Position numbers and translations under genes: made by a program. Positions 1-9,892 of a stretch of DNA of 64,000 nucleotides are shown piece by piece. The stretch covers positions 49,052-113,051 of the forward strand of contig NZ_MTHB01000036.1 in assembly GCF_002220365.1 (NCBI RefSeq), read 5' to 3'. The first letter of the stretch is position 1. Every line of letters starts with the position of its first letter. A model generated the notes under the pieces. That model was not told where the DNA came from. It was given only the letters and a program-made list of their open reading frames with translations, and did not search any database. This stretch comes from Caballeronia sordidicola. Lineage in GTDB: Bacteria > Pseudomonadota > Gammaproteobacteria > Burkholderiales > Burkholderiaceae.

Positions 1-33
1 AACACCGCTCCGGCGTCAGCCGGGGTGGTGCTT
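1..33. terminator. Hairpin at window edge, possible terminator
   Basis: Positions 3-14 and 19-30 form a GC-rich stem with G:U pairs around a GTCA loop. There is no long T run, and the gene it would serve lies outside the window. Confidence 0.35.
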
Positions 34-95
34 GAGCCGTTCTTCCCCAGTCGTCTTATCTTAAAAACCTTACAAACCAAACGAGGAGAACTTCA

Positions 96-473
96 ATGCT
101 GACGCTTAAAGCAGGTTTTACCCGCGCGTTGATTGGCGTGGCGCTCGCGGGTTCGCTGGCGGCCTGTGTCGTCGAGCCGCCGCGGCAAGTCAATGTGGTC
201 CAGGAAGCGCCTGCTCGTCCCGATCCGCATATGGAAGCGGTGCATCGGATGGATCAGGTCAACGGGCGGATCAACTCGCTGTGGCACCACGTCGATCAGC
301 GCGTGAGCCAGGGCTTCTACCCGCCGCCACAAGGCGATGCGTTCCATCATCGGCTGGATGTAGTGCGTCAGGAATCGCGTGACATGGCTTCCCAGCATGG
401 CGGCGGTTTGTCGGGTGACGAACAGCGCACGCTGAACGGCGAGCTGGACGGTTTGCAGCGCGCAATTCAGTAA
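96..473 (+). CDS. Small putative lipoprotein, 125 aa
   Basis: A short exported protein of unknown function. The N-terminus has a basic residue (Arg-10), a hydrophobic stretch and a lipobox-like LAAC at about residues 21-24, so Cys-24 is the likely lipidated residue and the protein is probably anchored in an envelope membrane. The mature part is hydrophilic and probably helical, rich in His, Gln and Asp, with no recognised catalytic motif. A GAGGAGAA ribosome-binding site stands just before the ATG, which supports this start. It ends close to the convergent TetR gene. The lipoprotein call is seen directly; the role is unknown. Confidence 0.7.
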   Translation: MLTLKAGFTRALIGVALAGSLAACVVEPPRQVNVVQEAPARPDPHMEAVHRMDQVNGRINSLWHHVDQRVSQGFYPPPQGDAFHHRLDVVRQESRDMASQHGGGLSGDEQRTLNGELDGLQRAIQ

Positions 474-536
474 GCTTTTATGCGCCGAACGGCTGGCCTG
501 CTCTGCGGCTGTCGTTCGGTTCAAAATTGCTCATTC

Positions 537-1136
537 TCATTGATGCCCCGCGTTGAGCCGAAACCCCAACGCCATCTCCGCCACTTCCACGACCTCCTCC
601 AGCGCAGCTTCGCCAGCCTCGACCGAGGGCTGCAGCAGCAGATCATCGGCGTAACCCATGGCCAGCGCGAAGATCTGCCGGGCAGCACGTTGCGGCGATG
701 CACAGCGGAACACCTTCGCCTCCACCCCCTGTTCGATAATTCCGCGAAGCAAACCTTGCCAGCGGCTGATTTCGCTTAAATAAGCCTGCGCGAGTTCTGC
801 GTCGTGCATGGCTTCGTCCCAGGCATCCAGCCACAGTCCCCAGCCATCATCCTTGCTGGCGGGCAAGCAGTCGCGGATAAAACCGAGCAACGCTTCGACC
901 GGCGGTTTATCGGCCAAATGCGCGCCGGCCTCTTCGAGTTGCTCGTCGGCAAACTGCACGAACGCCTCGCGGCGCAACTCGTTCCAGTCGCCGAAGTAGT
1001 GATAAATGTGACTGCGCGACAACCCCGCATGCTCGGCGAGATCGCGCGTGGACACGTCGGCGAAACCTTTCTGACGGAACAACTCAAGGGCGGCCGCAAT
1101 GATCTGACCTTTGCGTTCGGGGGACGAGCGCGACAT
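537..1136 (-). CDS. TetR/AcrR-family transcriptional regulator
   Basis: A 199-residue TetR-type repressor. Residues about 8-55 form the DNA-binding domain: an ALELFRQKGF first helix, then TRDLAEHAGLSRSHIYHYF covering the helix-turn-helix and the conserved YHYF end of the recognition helix. The C-terminal three quarters are the variable ligand-binding and dimerisation part, with several Trp residues at about 98-125. The gene is divergent from a membrane protein starting at 1253. The intervening 116 bp carries two exact-arm palindromes over a strong promoter, so it very probably represses that neighbour and itself. The inducer is unknown. Confidence 0.9.
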   Translation of the reverse strand: MSRSSPERKGQIIAAALELFRQKGFADVSTRDLAEHAGLSRSHIYHYFGDWNELRREAFVQFADEQLEEAGAHLADKPPVEALLGFIRDCLPASKDDGWGLWLDAWDEAMHDAELAQAYLSEISRWQGLLRGIIEQGVEAKVFRCASPQRAARQIFALAMGYADDLLLQPSVEAGEAALEEVVEVAEMALGFRLNAGHQ

Positions 1137-1174
1137 GTTCGATTCCTTTTCAAGCGTGAACGGATGAGTTGGGC

Positions 1175-1204
1175 TTGCATTTTGAGCGACTGCTCAATTA
1201 TAAT
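1175..1204 (+). promoter_or_regulatory. Sigma-70-type promoter for the ABC-like membrane protein
   Basis: TTGCAT at 1175-1180 and a consensus TATAAT at 1199-1204 are separated by 18 bp. The promoter sits within the operator pair and before the ATG at 1253. This rules out the longer open frame starting at 1169, which would begin upstream of the promoter. Confidence 0.6.
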
Positions 1205-1220
1205 TTGAGCAGTCGCTCAA
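1182..1220. promoter_or_regulatory. Two TetR-type operators in inverted order
   Basis: TTGAGCGACTGCTCAA (1182-1197) and TTGAGCAGTCGCTCAA (1205-1220) are exact reverse complements of each other. Each is also a palindrome with 6-bp arms TTGAGC/GCTCAA. They flank the TATAAT element, a typical arrangement for repression of a divergent TetR pair. Confidence 0.8.
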
Positions 1221-1252
1221 ATTATAGCGATGTTCTTACCCAAGGTACGGTC

Positions 1253-2167
1253 ATGTCATTCGTCACACCAGAAATCCGGATGGTTGGAAGCGAAAAGCTC
1301 GCTCAGCAGTCTGCCGCATCCACGCTGAAAGCCATTGCCCGGGCCTATCCGGGCAAGCTGTTCTTTACGCTGTCGCTCGTCGCGCTGGAGAACGCGCTGT
1401 TGCTCGCGTATCCGCTATTCGCCGGATTCGCCGTCGACTCGATCATCCGGGGCGACGCCCGCAGCGCGTTGTTCTACGCCGTGATCGTATTGGCGTTCTG
1501 GGCAGTCGGCGCCGCGCGCCGGGCCGTGGATACACGCACCTTCACGCGGATATACGCTGATCTGGCGGTGCCGGTGATCCTCAATCAGCGGCTGCAGAAC
1601 CAAAGTACGTCGACGGCTGCGGCGCGCGTGGTGTTGGCCCGGGAGTTTGTCGATTTCTTCGAGAAACACGTGCCGACCATGGTCACGGCGCTGGTATCCA
1701 TCGTTGGAGCCGTGGCGATGCTGCTGGCGATCGAGCCGTGGATCGGCGTCGCCAGCCTGGGCGGGTTGCTGCTGTGCATGGCCTTGTTGCCGCGCTTTGC
1801 ACGGCGCAACCAGGGCTTGCATCAGCGTCTGAATGACCGGCTGGAGAAGGAAATCGGCCTGGTTGCGAAGGTGGGCACGGTCACCCTGAAACGGCACTAT
1901 CGCGTCCTTTCCAAGCTCCGGATTCACCTCTCGAACCGTGAAGCCGCGGCGTTTCTCTTCGTCGGGTCCGTGGCGGCGGTGCTGTTTGTCATCGCCATCA
2001 GCCAGTTGGCGTTGGCGCCGGCGGTCAAGGCCGGGCATGTCTATGCCGTGATGACGTATCTCTGGACCTTTGTCAGCAGCCTCGACGAAGCGCCTTCGAT
2101 GGTCGATCAATTGGCGCGCTTGCGTGACATCGGCAGGCGCGTGGATCCCGGGCTCCGGAAGGATTAA
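1253..2167 (+). CDS. ABC-transporter-type six-TM domain protein without ATPase domain
   Basis: A 304-residue membrane protein resembling the transmembrane half of an ABC exporter (ABC_membrane_3-like). Hydrophobic segments lie at about residues 37-60, 70-88, 145-185 and 245-275, with a basic, helical cytosolic stretch between. The frame stops after the membrane domain, with no Walker A, signature or Walker B motif, and no ATPase gene follows, so the energy source is unclear. The start at 1253 is chosen because the promoter and operators lie at 1175-1220; the frame is open from 1169. Expression is probably controlled by the divergent TetR repressor. Substrate unknown. Confidence 0.8.
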   Translation: MSFVTPEIRMVGSEKLAQQSAASTLKAIARAYPGKLFFTLSLVALENALLLAYPLFAGFAVDSIIRGDARSALFYAVIVLAFWAVGAARRAVDTRTFTRIYADLAVPVILNQRLQNQSTSTAAARVVLAREFVDFFEKHVPTMVTALVSIVGAVAMLLAIEPWIGVASLGGLLLCMALLPRFARRNQGLHQRLNDRLEKEIGLVAKVGTVTLKRHYRVLSKLRIHLSNREAAAFLFVGSVAAVLFVIAISQLALAPAVKAGHVYAVMTYLWTFVSSLDEAPSMVDQLARLRDIGRRVDPGLRKD

Positions 2168-2192
2168 GGGTCGTCACGCCAGCCCCCGCCGT

Positions 2193-2221
2193 TTGACAAG
2201 CTGAATTCGGTCGCGTAAATT
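2193..2221 (+). promoter_or_regulatory. Promoter for glycine riboswitch and gcv operon
   Basis: A perfect TTGACA at 2193-2198 is followed after 17 bp by TAAATT at 2216-2221. The predicted start near 2228 falls just before the first riboswitch helix. Confidence 0.6.
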
Positions 2222-2230
2222 CGCCGCACG

Positions 2231-2525
2231 CGTCGGGAGAGCGCGCTGGCTTTGGTCGTTCGCATCGAGAACGGCTCAAAACAAAGCAAGCGCCGCCGAA
2301 GGGGCACACCCACAAACTCTCAGGCAAAAGGACCGGCCGCGTCGAAGTTCCGTTCATGCAGTGCGCCTTTAAACGGGCGCCGGTGGACGGAAAGTCGAAC
2401 TCTGGAGAGCGGCATCGGCTGATCAGGAAGCACCAGCCAGATGCCCACCGAAGGGGCGCGCGTTGAACGTCGGATCATCGGCGAACAGCGTGCAATCTCT
2501 CAGGTACCGAGGACAGAGGGGTCAT
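2231..2525 (+). ncRNA. Tandem glycine riboswitch (gcvT motif, two aptamers)
   Basis: Two copies of the glycine aptamer core are visible. The first has GGGAGAGC near 2235, CCGAAGGGGCA near 2295 and CTCTCAGGCAAAAGGACC near 2318, closing with CTCTGGAGAGC near 2400. The second uses CCGAAGGGGCG near 2448 and ATCTCTCAGGTACCGAGGAC near 2495, ending near GAGGGG at 2516-2521. These conserved blocks define the family, whose known role is to sense glycine cooperatively and usually switch on glycine cleavage genes. Position directly before gcvT fits. The boundaries are approximate. Confidence 0.95.
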
Positions 2526-2594
2526 GTACCGAATCGCTACGCGGTTTGGGCTTTGCATGTTGCAACCGGATGGTTTCACGCGTCTGGCGCAGCT

Positions 2595-2641
2595 CAAAAA
2601 GCCGAAACCCCGAGCGGGTTCGACGCATGGCCTTTTTTTTG
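2595..2641 (+). terminator. Riboswitch expression-platform terminator
   Basis: AAAAAGCC pairs with GGCCTTTTT around an inner CGAAACCC/GGGTTCG helix and is followed by eight T residues. It lies after the aptamers and before the gcvT start at 2669, as expected for transcriptional control by glycine. Confidence 0.7.
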
Positions 2642-2668
2642 TTCTCGCGCACGCCAGAGGCCCGCTCC

Positions 2669-3793
2669 ATGTCTGATCTTCAACACACGCCCTTGCACGC
2701 CACTCACCTTGCGCTCAACGCACGCATGGTCGATTTCGGCGGCTGGGACATGCCCGTCAACTACGGTTCGCAGATCGATGAACACCACGCGGTGCGCACC
2801 GACGCGGGCATGTTCGACGTGTCGCACATGCGCGTCGTCGATTTCACCGGCGACAAGGCGCGCGAGTTCTTCAAGTATGCGATCGCCAACAACGTCGACA
2901 AACTCACCGTTCCCGGCAAGGCGCTGTATTCGTGCCTGCTGAACCCGGAAGGTGGCGTGATCGATGACCTGATCGTCTATTACTTCGCCGATGACAACTA
3001 TCGCGTCGTCGTGAACGCCGGCACGGCTGAAAAAGACATCGCGTGGTTCGGTCATCTGAACGCGGAAGGCGGTTTTGGACTGACCATCACACCGCGCCGC
3101 GATTTCGCGATCGTCGCCGTGCAAGGACCGAACGCACGCGAAAAAGTCTGGCAAGTGCTGCCGGAAACGCGCGACGCCACCGCAGAACTCAAACCCTTCA
3201 ACGCCGTGCAATTCCCGGTCAGCTCGTTCGGCGAAGTCATGCTCGCGCGCACCGGCTACACGGGCGAAGACGGTTTCGAAATCGTGGTGCCGGCTACACA
3301 AGTGGCAGCGTTCTGGAACGCGCTGATCGCGCAAGGCGTGAAGCCTGCCGGCCTCGGCGCACGCGACACGCTGCGTCTCGAAGCCGGCATGAACCTCTAC
3401 GGCCAGGACATGGACGACACGGTCTCGCCGCTCGACGCCGGCCTCGCCTGGACCGTCGATCTCACCAATCCGGATCGCGCATTCGTCGGCCGTTCCGCGC
3501 TGGAAGCGAATGGATCGAAGGCGCGCTTTGTCGGCTTGATTCTGCAGAAGGAAAACGGCCGCGCGGGTGGCGTGCTTCGTGCTCACCAAAAAGTCGTCAC
3601 AGCCGACGGCGAGGGCGAAATCACGAGCGGCACTTTCTCGCCGTCGATGCAGGAATCCATTGCGTTCGCCCGGGTGCCGGCGAGCGTGAAACCGGGCGAC
3701 AAAGTGCATGTCGTGATCCGCGACAAAAAACTCCCGGCAAGCGTGGTAAAACTGCCTTTCGTGCGCAACGGCAAGGTGTTGGCGGCGCTTTAA
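2669..3793 (+). CDS. gcvT: Aminomethyltransferase, glycine cleavage T protein
   Basis: The T protein takes the aminomethyl group from lipoylated GcvH and, with tetrahydrofolate, yields methylene-THF and ammonia in the cytoplasm. The 374 residues match the usual family length. Visible landmarks are [13 protein letters not shown] near residue 20, FDVSHM near 50, [13 protein letters not shown] near 190 and a C-terminal GE(I)TSGTFSP barrel segment near 312. The longer open frame from 2441 would run through the riboswitch and terminator, so the ATG at 2669 is used. It is the first gene of gcvTHP. Confidence 0.96.
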   Translation: MSDLQHTPLHATHLALNARMVDFGGWDMPVNYGSQIDEHHAVRTDAGMFDVSHMRVVDFTGDKAREFFKYAIANNVDKLTVPGKALYSCLLNPEGGVIDDLIVYYFADDNYRVVVNAGTAEKDIAWFGHLNAEGGFGLTITPRRDFAIVAVQGPNAREKVWQVLPETRDATAELKPFNAVQFPVSSFGEVMLARTGYTGEDGFEIVVPATQVAAFWNALIAQGVKPAGLGARDTLRLEAGMNLYGQDMDDTVSPLDAGLAWTVDLTNPDRAFVGRSALEANGSKARFVGLILQKENGRAGGVLRAHQKVVTADGEGEITSGTFSPSMQESIAFARVPASVKPGDKVHVVIRDKKLPASVVKLPFVRNGKVLAAL

Positions 3794-3859
3794 ACAGCGC
3801 TCAATTCTTTGCTGACTAACTTCGCACGTCCCACCCTTCAAGACAACTGGAGCATCCGC

Positions 3860-4240
3860 ATGAGCATCCCGGCCGACCTCAAATACACCGAATCGCACGA
3901 ATGGGTGCGCACTGAATCCGACGGCACCCTGACCATCGGTATTACGGATCACGCGCAGGAAGCACTGGGCGATGTCGTGTTCATCGAACTGCCTCCTGTG
4001 GGTAAGACGGTTGCCGCTGGCGACGCCATCGCGGTGATCGAATCGGTGAAGGCAGCATCCGATATCTACGCGCCCGTGTCCGGTGAAATCGTCGGCGCGA
4101 ACGATGCGCTGACAGGCACGCCGGATCAAATCAACGGCACGCCGTACGAAAGCTGGCTCTTCAAGATCAAGCCAGCCGCCGACGCAAACACGGATCGGTT
4201 GATCGATGCCGGTGCATACGGCACCTCGATCGGCGAGTAA
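3860..4240 (+). CDS. gcvH: Glycine cleavage system H protein (lipoyl carrier)
   Basis: A 126-residue lipoyl-domain shuttle that carries the aminomethyl intermediate between the P, T and L proteins. The lipoylation site is clear in [10 protein letters not shown], with Lys-64 as the modified residue. HEWV near residue 14 and GDVVFIELP near 40 are further family marks. The start at [15 protein letters not shown] gives the standard size; the frame extends 17 codons upstream without a reason to use them. It follows gcvT by 66 bp and precedes gcvP by 73 bp, in one transcript controlled by the riboswitch. Confidence 0.96.
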   Translation: MSIPADLKYTESHEWVRTESDGTLTIGITDHAQEALGDVVFIELPPVGKTVAAGDAIAVIESVKAASDIYAPVSGEIVGANDALTGTPDQINGTPYESWLFKIKPAADANTDRLIDAGAYGTSIGE

Positions 4241-4313
4241 GCAGGCGAGTAAATCTATCAACGACCGTGCGGCGCGCTTTCCATAAAAAGCCGCCGCACC
4301 TGCAGGAATTATC

Positions 4314-7241
4314 ATGAAGCTCGAACACCCGGACCGTCTGATGAACCGCTCATCCTTGTCCCTCGCCGCGCTCGAATGCCACGATGCGTTCGCCCAACGG
4401 CACATTGGCCCGGATGCGGCCGACCAGCACGCCATGCTCGAAGCGCTCGGTTTCGCGTCGCGTGCGGCGTTCATCGACGCGGTGATTCCCGAGGCCATCC
4501 GCCGCCACGAAACGCTGCCGCTCGGCGCGTTTACGCAACCGAAAAGCGAAGCGGAAGCGTTGGCGTCGCTCAGGAAACTCGCGGATCAGAACCTGGTGTT
4601 CAGGAACTATATTGGCCAGGGTTATTACGGCACGCACACGCCCGCCGTGATCCTGCGTAACGTGCTTGAAAACCCGGCGTGGTACACGGCTTACACGCCG
4701 TATCAGCCGGAGATTTCGCAAGGCCGCCTGGAAGCATTGCTCAATTTCCAGCAGATGATCATCGACCTGACGGGTCTCGCGATTTCGAACGCATCATTGC
4801 TCGATGAAGCCACCGCTGCCGCCGAAGCCATGACGCTGCTGCAACGCGCGGGCAAACCGAAATCGAACCTGTTCTATATCGCCGACGACGTGCTGCCGCA
4901 GACCATCGAAGTCGTGCGCACGCGTGCAAAACCAGCGGGTATTGAAGTGAAAGTCGGTCCTGCCGCCGATGCCGCCACGGCCAATGCTTTCGGCGTGCTG
5001 CTGCAATACCCGGGCGCGAATGGCGACGTGCATGACTATCGCGCGTTGACTGAAGCGGTCCATGCGGCGGGTGGTTTTGTGATCGCGGCAGCCGACTTGC
5101 TCGCGCTCACGCTGCTCACGCCACCGGGCGAGTGGGGCGCGGACGTGGCTATCGGTAATACACAGCGCTTTGGCGTGCCGGTCGGTTTCGGCGGTCCGCA
5201 CGCGGCGTACATGGCCGTGCGCGATGACTTCAAGCGGCAAATGCCGGGCCGTCTGGTCGGCGTGACTGTCGATGCGCAAGGCAAGCACGCATTGCGTCTG
5301 GCGCTGCAAACGCGTGAACAACATATCCGCCGCGAAAAGGCGACATCGAATGTATGCACGGCGCAGGCGTTGCTCGCCATCATGGCCAGCATGTACGCCG
5401 TGTATCACGGCCCGCAGGGCCTGAAGACCATCGCGTTGCGTGTGAATCGCGTGGCGTCGATCTTCGCCGCCGGCGTGCAAAAACTCGGCTACACGCTCGC
5501 AAACGAGACCTTCTTCGATACCGTCACCATCGTCAGCGGCGCGAATACGACGGCGCTGCATCAGGCGGCGTCCGCCGTGCACGTGAACCTGCGCCACATC
5601 GATGCAACGCACGTAGGCGTTTCCGTCGATGAAACCACCACGCGCGACGATTTGCTCAAGCTCTTCGCGTTGTTCGCCGAAGTGGTTGGCAAGACGGAGA
5701 CATTCGATATTGACGCGTTGGATGCTGACGCAAAAGTCTCCCTGCCGAAAGCACTGGAACGCACGAGCGCATACCTCACGCATCCGGTGTTCAACCGTCA
5801 TCACTCCGAGCATGAAATGCTGCGCTACCTGCGCAGTCTGGCGGATAAGGATCTCGCGCTCGACCGCACGATGATCCCGCTCGGTTCATGCACGATGAAG
5901 CTGAACGCTACGTCTGAAATGTTGCCGGTGACGTGGCCCGAATTCGCGCAGATTCATCCGTTCGCGCCGGCTGAGCAAACGGTGGGTTATCGCGCGATGA
6001 TCGACCAGCTCGAGCAAATGCTGGTTGCGTGTACCGGTTACGCGGCTGTATCGCTGCAACCGAATGCCGGCTCGCAAGGCGAATACGCCGGCTTGCTGAT
6101 CATCCACGCGTATCACGAATCGCGTGGCGAAGGGCATCGGAACATCTGCCTGATTCCATCGTCCGCACATGGCACGAACCCGGCGTCGGCGCAAATGGCC
6201 GGCATGCAGGTCGTGGTGGTTGCTTGCGATGAACAGGGCAACGTCGATATCGCCGACTTGAAGGCGAAGGCCGAAAAGCACGCTGACAAACTCGCGGCGA
6301 TCATGATCACGTATCCGTCCACGCACGGCGTGTTCGAAGTGAACGTGCGCGAGATCTGCGAGATCGTGCACGCGCATGGCGCTCAGGTGTACGTCGATGG
6401 CGCGAACATGAACGCGATGGTCGGCCTCACCGCGCCGGGCCAGTTCGGCGGCGATGTCTCGCACTTGAACCTGCATAAGACTTTCTGTATTCCGCACGGC
6501 GGCGGCGGCCCGGGCGTGGGTCCGGTTGCAGTCGGCGCGCACCTCGCCAAGTTCCTGCCGAACCAGCATTCGACAGGCTACCAGCGCGATGCAGCCGGGA
6601 TTGGGGCGGTATCGTCCGCACCTTATGGCTCGGCCGCCATCCTGCCGATCTCGTGGATGTACATCGCGATGATGGGCGCGCAAGGCCTCACGAATGCGAC
6701 CGAAAGCGCGATCCTCGCGGCGAACTATGTGGCGAAGCGGCTCGCGCCGCATTACCCCGTGCTGTACAGCGGCGCGGGCGGCCTGGTCGCGCACGAATGC
6801 ATTCTCGATCTGCGGCCGTTGAAAGAAACCAGCGGCATTTCGGTTGATGACGTCGCGAAACGCCTGATCGATTACGGTTTTCACGCGCCGACCATGAGCT
6901 TCCCGGTGCCGGGCACGCTGATGGTCGAGCCGACGGAGTCGGAATCGAAAGAGGAACTGGATCGGTTCATCGATGCAATGATCGCCATTCGCGACGAAAT
7001 TCGCGCGGTGGAAGAAGGCAAATCGGATCGCGAGGACAACCCGCTGAAGAACGCGCCGCATACGGCAGCGGTCGTTGTAGCCGATGACTGGAGCCACGCC
7101 TACTCGCGTGAAACGGCGGCGTATCCGCTGACTTCGTTGATCGCGCGCAAGTACTGGCCGCCGGTCGGCCGCGCCGACAACGCTTACGGCGACCGCAACC
7201 TGTTCTGCTCGTGCATTCCGTTGTCGGAGTACGGCGAATGA
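4314..7241 (+). CDS. gcvP: Glycine dehydrogenase (decarboxylating), P protein
   Basis: A PLP enzyme of 975 residues that decarboxylates glycine and passes the aminomethyl group to GcvH. It is the long single-chain form with an N-terminal half (about 20-450) and a C-terminal half (about 480-975). The PLP lysine is Lys-722 in [17 protein letters not shown], with the glycine-rich loop after it. A CAGGA site precedes the ATG at 4314; a second ATG at 4341 would shorten it by nine residues. It closes the gcvTHP operon, and a strong terminator follows at 7275. Confidence 0.96.
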   Translation: MKLEHPDRLMNRSSLSLAALECHDAFAQRHIGPDAADQHAMLEALGFASRAAFIDAVIPEAIRRHETLPLGAFTQPKSEAEALASLRKLADQNLVFRNYIGQGYYGTHTPAVILRNVLENPAWYTAYTPYQPEISQGRLEALLNFQQMIIDLTGLAISNASLLDEATAAAEAMTLLQRAGKPKSNLFYIADDVLPQTIEVVRTRAKPAGIEVKVGPAADAATANAFGVLLQYPGANGDVHDYRALTEAVHAAGGFVIAAADLLALTLLTPPGEWGADVAIGNTQRFGVPVGFGGPHAAYMAVRDDFKRQMPGRLVGVTVDAQGKHALRLALQTREQHIRREKATSNVCTAQALLAIMASMYAVYHGPQGLKTIALRVNRVASIFAAGVQKLGYTLANETFFDTVTIVSGANTTALHQAASAVHVNLRHIDATHVGVSVDETTTRDDLLKLFALFAEVVGKTETFDIDALDADAKVSLPKALERTSAYLTHPVFNRHHSEHEMLRYLRSLADKDLALDRTMIPLGSCTMKLNATSEMLPVTWPEFAQIHPFAPAEQTVGYRAMIDQLEQMLVACTGYAAVSLQPNAGSQGEYAGLLIIHAYHESRGEGHRNICLIPSSAHGTNPASAQMAGMQVVVVACDEQGNVDIADLKAKAEKHADKLAAIMITYPSTHGVFEVNVREICEIVHAHGAQVYVDGANMNAMVGLTAPGQFGGDVSHLNLHKTFCIPHGGGGPGVGPVAVGAHLAKFLPNQHSTGYQRDAAGIGAVSSAPYGSAAILPISWMYIAMMGAQGLTNATESAILAANYVAKRLAPHYPVLYSGAGGLVAHECILDLRPLKETSGISVDDVAKRLIDYGFHAPTMSFPVPGTLMVEPTESESKEELDRFIDAMIAIRDEIRAVEEGKSDREDNPLKNAPHTAAVVVADDWSHAYSRETAAYPLTSLIARKYWPPVGRADNAYGDRNLFCSCIPLSEYGE

Positions 7242-7274
7242 GGGGCGAATAAGGGGCGAATAAGCACGCGTTTC

Positions 7275-7308
7275 AACTGTCCGGCTTTCCCGAGAGCCGG
7301 ACAGTTTT
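7275..7308 (+). terminator. Terminator after gcvP
   Basis: A perfect 12-bp stem, AACTGTCCGGCT (7275-7286) with AGCCGGACAGTT (7295-7306), has an 8-nt loop and ends in TTTT. It should separate the gcv transcript from the genes that follow. Confidence 0.8.
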
Positions 7309-7369
7309 GCCGGAGTCACGCAACACCAGATACCATCTCACCCGAACCAAGCCAATCAGGGAGTTTTGC

Positions 7370-8473
7370 ATGGCGCGACAGGTGCGAGTGGTGAGTAAAA
7401 CGTGGCGTATTCCGGCGATGATCGCGGCCCTTGCAGCAACGGCATTGACTACACAGAACGCGTTCGCCGCAATGAATTTTTGCGCTGCGCCTGCGATGCA
7501 GAACAGTGAGCGCACGAACGCCGATCCGGGTGTCAAAGCCCTGGTAAAAATGGTGCAGTCGCGGCTGAACGACCAGCCAAAAGCGCTGGCGACGCTTCAT
7601 ACGGAAGGCACGTTGCCGCATCAGGGCATTCGCGACGAAAGCGAAGAAGCGGAGAAGGATCTCGGATTGATGCGCGACGCGGCGCTTGCGTGGCGCGCGA
7701 CCGGCAACGAAGCGTATTTGCGTCTCGTCGACCGGTTTTTATTCGCGTGGGTCACAACGTATCAGCCGAGTTTCAATCCTATCGATGAAACGAATTTCGA
7801 ATCGCTGATCCTCGCCTACGACCTGACCGCGAGCGCGTTGCCGGTAAAAACGCGGAATGCGTCGAGCGCGTTCATCTCGAAGATGGTGACGGGATATGTT
7901 GCGGATATCGATAAGCAGAAACGGCCGCTGACCGGCACGTATCGAAACAACTGGCAGAGTCACCGGATCAAGTTGATTTCAATGGGCGCGTTCACTATCG
8001 ATGACCGCAAGCTGATTAATGCGGCGCAGCGTCTGTACGTGGAGCATATTGGAGACAACATTGCGCCGGACGGTTCGACCGTCGATTTCGCCGAACGCGA
8101 TGCGCTGCATTACGTCACGTACGACCTGCAGCCGCTGGTCACGGCCGCGCTTGCCGCGCGCCGTCACAACCGCAACTGGTTGAGCGAGCGCGCGCAGTCG
8201 GGCGCGACGCTCGCCGCCGCGCTGAACTGGCTCACGCCGTACGCGCTCGGCACGCGCACGCACGACGAATTTGTCCATTCGAGCGTGCCCTTCGACGCCA
8301 CTCGCCGCGAGGCTGGCCTGCCCGGTTATTCGGGCACGTGGGATCCGAAACACGCGGCCGAGTTATTTCATCTATCGGCGCGGCTCGACGGGCGTTACGC
8401 GCCCATTGCGCTGCGCCTGGCGCCCACGCCGCCGGCTTGGCTCGCGGTTTGTTTGCCGTTGCCGGCGCGCTGA
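7370..8473 (+). CDS. Secreted alginate-lyase-family protein
   Basis: A 367-residue exported protein resembling the alginate lyase (AlgL, PL5-like) superfamily. A signal peptide is visible: basic start, hydrophobic IPAMIAALAATALT, and a cleavage site after NAFA near residue 33. Family-like blocks are NNWQSHRIKL near residue 205 and the DGSTVDFAERDALHYVTYDL stretch near 245, which match the helical toroid fold and its conserved Arg, His and Tyr residues. The start at 7370 follows CAGGGAG. It lies between the gcvP terminator and sdaA with only 30 bp to sdaA, so the two may be co-transcribed. Actual substrate is not provable from sequence. Confidence 0.75.
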   Translation: MARQVRVVSKTWRIPAMIAALAATALTTQNAFAAMNFCAAPAMQNSERTNADPGVKALVKMVQSRLNDQPKALATLHTEGTLPHQGIRDESEEAEKDLGLMRDAALAWRATGNEAYLRLVDRFLFAWVTTYQPSFNPIDETNFESLILAYDLTASALPVKTRNASSAFISKMVTGYVADIDKQKRPLTGTYRNNWQSHRIKLISMGAFTIDDRKLINAAQRLYVEHIGDNIAPDGSTVDFAERDALHYVTYDLQPLVTAALAARRHNRNWLSERAQSGATLAAALNWLTPYALGTRTHDEFVHSSVPFDATRREAGLPGYSGTWDPKHAAELFHLSARLDGRYAPIALRLAPTPPAWLAVCLPLPAR

Positions 8474-8503
8474 TTTTTTAGCACGACCTTTGCAGGAGCA
8501 GTC

Positions 8504-9892
8504 ATGGCAGTCAGCGTTTTCGATCTTTTCAAAATCGGCATCGGTCCGTCGAGTTCGCATACGGTCGGGCCGATGCGCGCCGCCCTGATGTTCGTGCAGG
8601 GGCTCGAACGCGACGGTTTGCTGGACGCCACGGCTACTGTGAAATGCGAGTTGTACGGCTCGCTCGGCGCAACCGGCAAGGGTCACGGTACGGATCGGGG
8701 CGTGATGCTCGGCTTGATGGGCGACGCCCCGGATACGGTGGATGCCGGCACGATCAGCACGCGTCTCGAGACCGTGCGCGCGTCGAAAAAGCTCCCGCTG
8801 CTGGGACGCCATGAGATTCCGTTTGTGCTGAAGGAACATATTGTGTTTCTGCGGCAGGCGCTGGCTGAGCATCCGAACGGCATGAAACTCCATGCCTTCG
8901 ATGCTAACGGCGTGTCATTGCGCGACTCGACCTATCTCTCGGTGGGCGGCGGTTTTGTGGTGACTGCGGGGGCATCGAATGTGAAGGTGTTGACCGCTAT
9001 TGAACAGTTGCCATACGCGTTCCAGTCCGGCGATGAATTGCTTGCGTTGTGCCGTGAAACGGGCAAATCCGTGGCGCAATTGATGTGGGACAACGAGCGC
9101 GTGTGGCGTAGCGAAGACGAGATTCGTTCGGGCTTGCTGCGCATTTGGGAGGTGATGCAGTCGTGCGTGAAGCGCGGTTGCGGAATCGATAACCCCGACG
9201 CCGACGGCTGCCTGCCCGGTCCTTTCCAGGTGAAGCGGCGTGCGCCCGTGCTGTATCGGGCGCTGGTCGACAAACCTGAGCAAGCGTTGCGCGATCCGCT
9301 TTCCATGATCGACTGGATCAATCTGTACGCGATTGCGGTGAATGAGGAGAACGCGGTGGGCGGGCGTGTGGTGACGGCGCCGACCAACGGCGCGGCCGGG
9401 ATAATTCCGGCTGTGCTGCATTACTACGACCGGTTCATGCCGGGATCGAATGCGCAGGGCGTGATCGACTTTTTGCTGACGGCGGCGGCGATCGGGATTC
9501 TGTACAAGATGAACGCTTCTATTTCCGGCGCCGAGGTCGGATGTCAGGGCGAAGTGGGAGTTGCATGTTCAATGGCGGCCGCGGGGTTGGCGGCGGTCAT
9601 GGGCGGAACGCCGACGCAGGTTGAAAACGCCGCCGAGATCGGGATGGAACATAACCTCGGGCTAACCTGCGATCCGGTCGGCGGAATGGTGCAGATTCCG
9701 TGCATCGAACGTAATGCGATGGGGTCGATGAAAGCGGTGAATGCCGCGCGTATGGCGATGCGTGGGGACGGCAGTCATTACGTGTCGCTCGATTCCGTCA
9801 TCAAGACGATGATGCAAACCGGCGCCGATATGAAGACCAAATACAAGGAAACGTCGCGCGGTGGGTTGGCGGTGAATATTGTTGAGTGTTGA
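8504..9892 (+). CDS. sdaA: L-serine ammonia-lyase, iron-sulfur type
   Basis: Converts L-serine to pyruvate and ammonia with a 4Fe-4S cluster in the cytoplasm. The 462 residues are the single-chain form with the beta domain first ([20 protein letters not shown] at residues 3-22) and the catalytic alpha domain after about residue 180. Cluster-type cysteines are seen in [15 protein letters not shown] and [21 protein letters not shown] precedes the ATG. Together with gcvTHP it completes a glycine-to-serine-to-pyruvate route, though an alginate-lyase-like gene and a terminator intervene. Confidence 0.95.
   Translation: MAVSVFDLFKIGIGPSSSHTVGPMRAALMFVQGLERDGLLDATATVKCELYGSLGATGKGHGTDRGVMLGLMGDAPDTVDAGTISTRLETVRASKKLPLLGRHEIPFVLKEHIVFLRQALAEHPNGMKLHAFDANGVSLRDSTYLSVGGGFVVTAGASNVKVLTAIEQLPYAFQSGDELLALCRETGKSVAQLMWDNERVWRSEDEIRSGLLRIWEVMQSCVKRGCGIDNPDADGCLPGPFQVKRRAPVLYRALVDKPEQALRDPLSMIDWINLYAIAVNEENAVGGRVVTAPTNGAAGIIPAVLHYYDRFMPGSNAQGVIDFLLTAAAIGILYKMNASISGAEVGCQGEVGVACSMAAAGLAAVMGGTPTQVENAAEIGMEHNLGLTCDPVGGMVQIPCIERNAMGSMKAVNAARMAMRGDGSHYVSLDSVIKTMMQTGADMKTKYKETSRGGLAVNIVEC

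Noticed and set aside
2594..4498. 634-codon open frame on the minus strand over gcvT and gcvH
   Set aside because: Its sequence is Arg/His-rich and typical of a shadow of high-GC codon use; gcvT and gcvH are certain on the other strand.
5886..7319. 477-codon minus-strand frame over gcvP
   Set aside because: Shadow frame, Arg/His/Val-rich, no family content.
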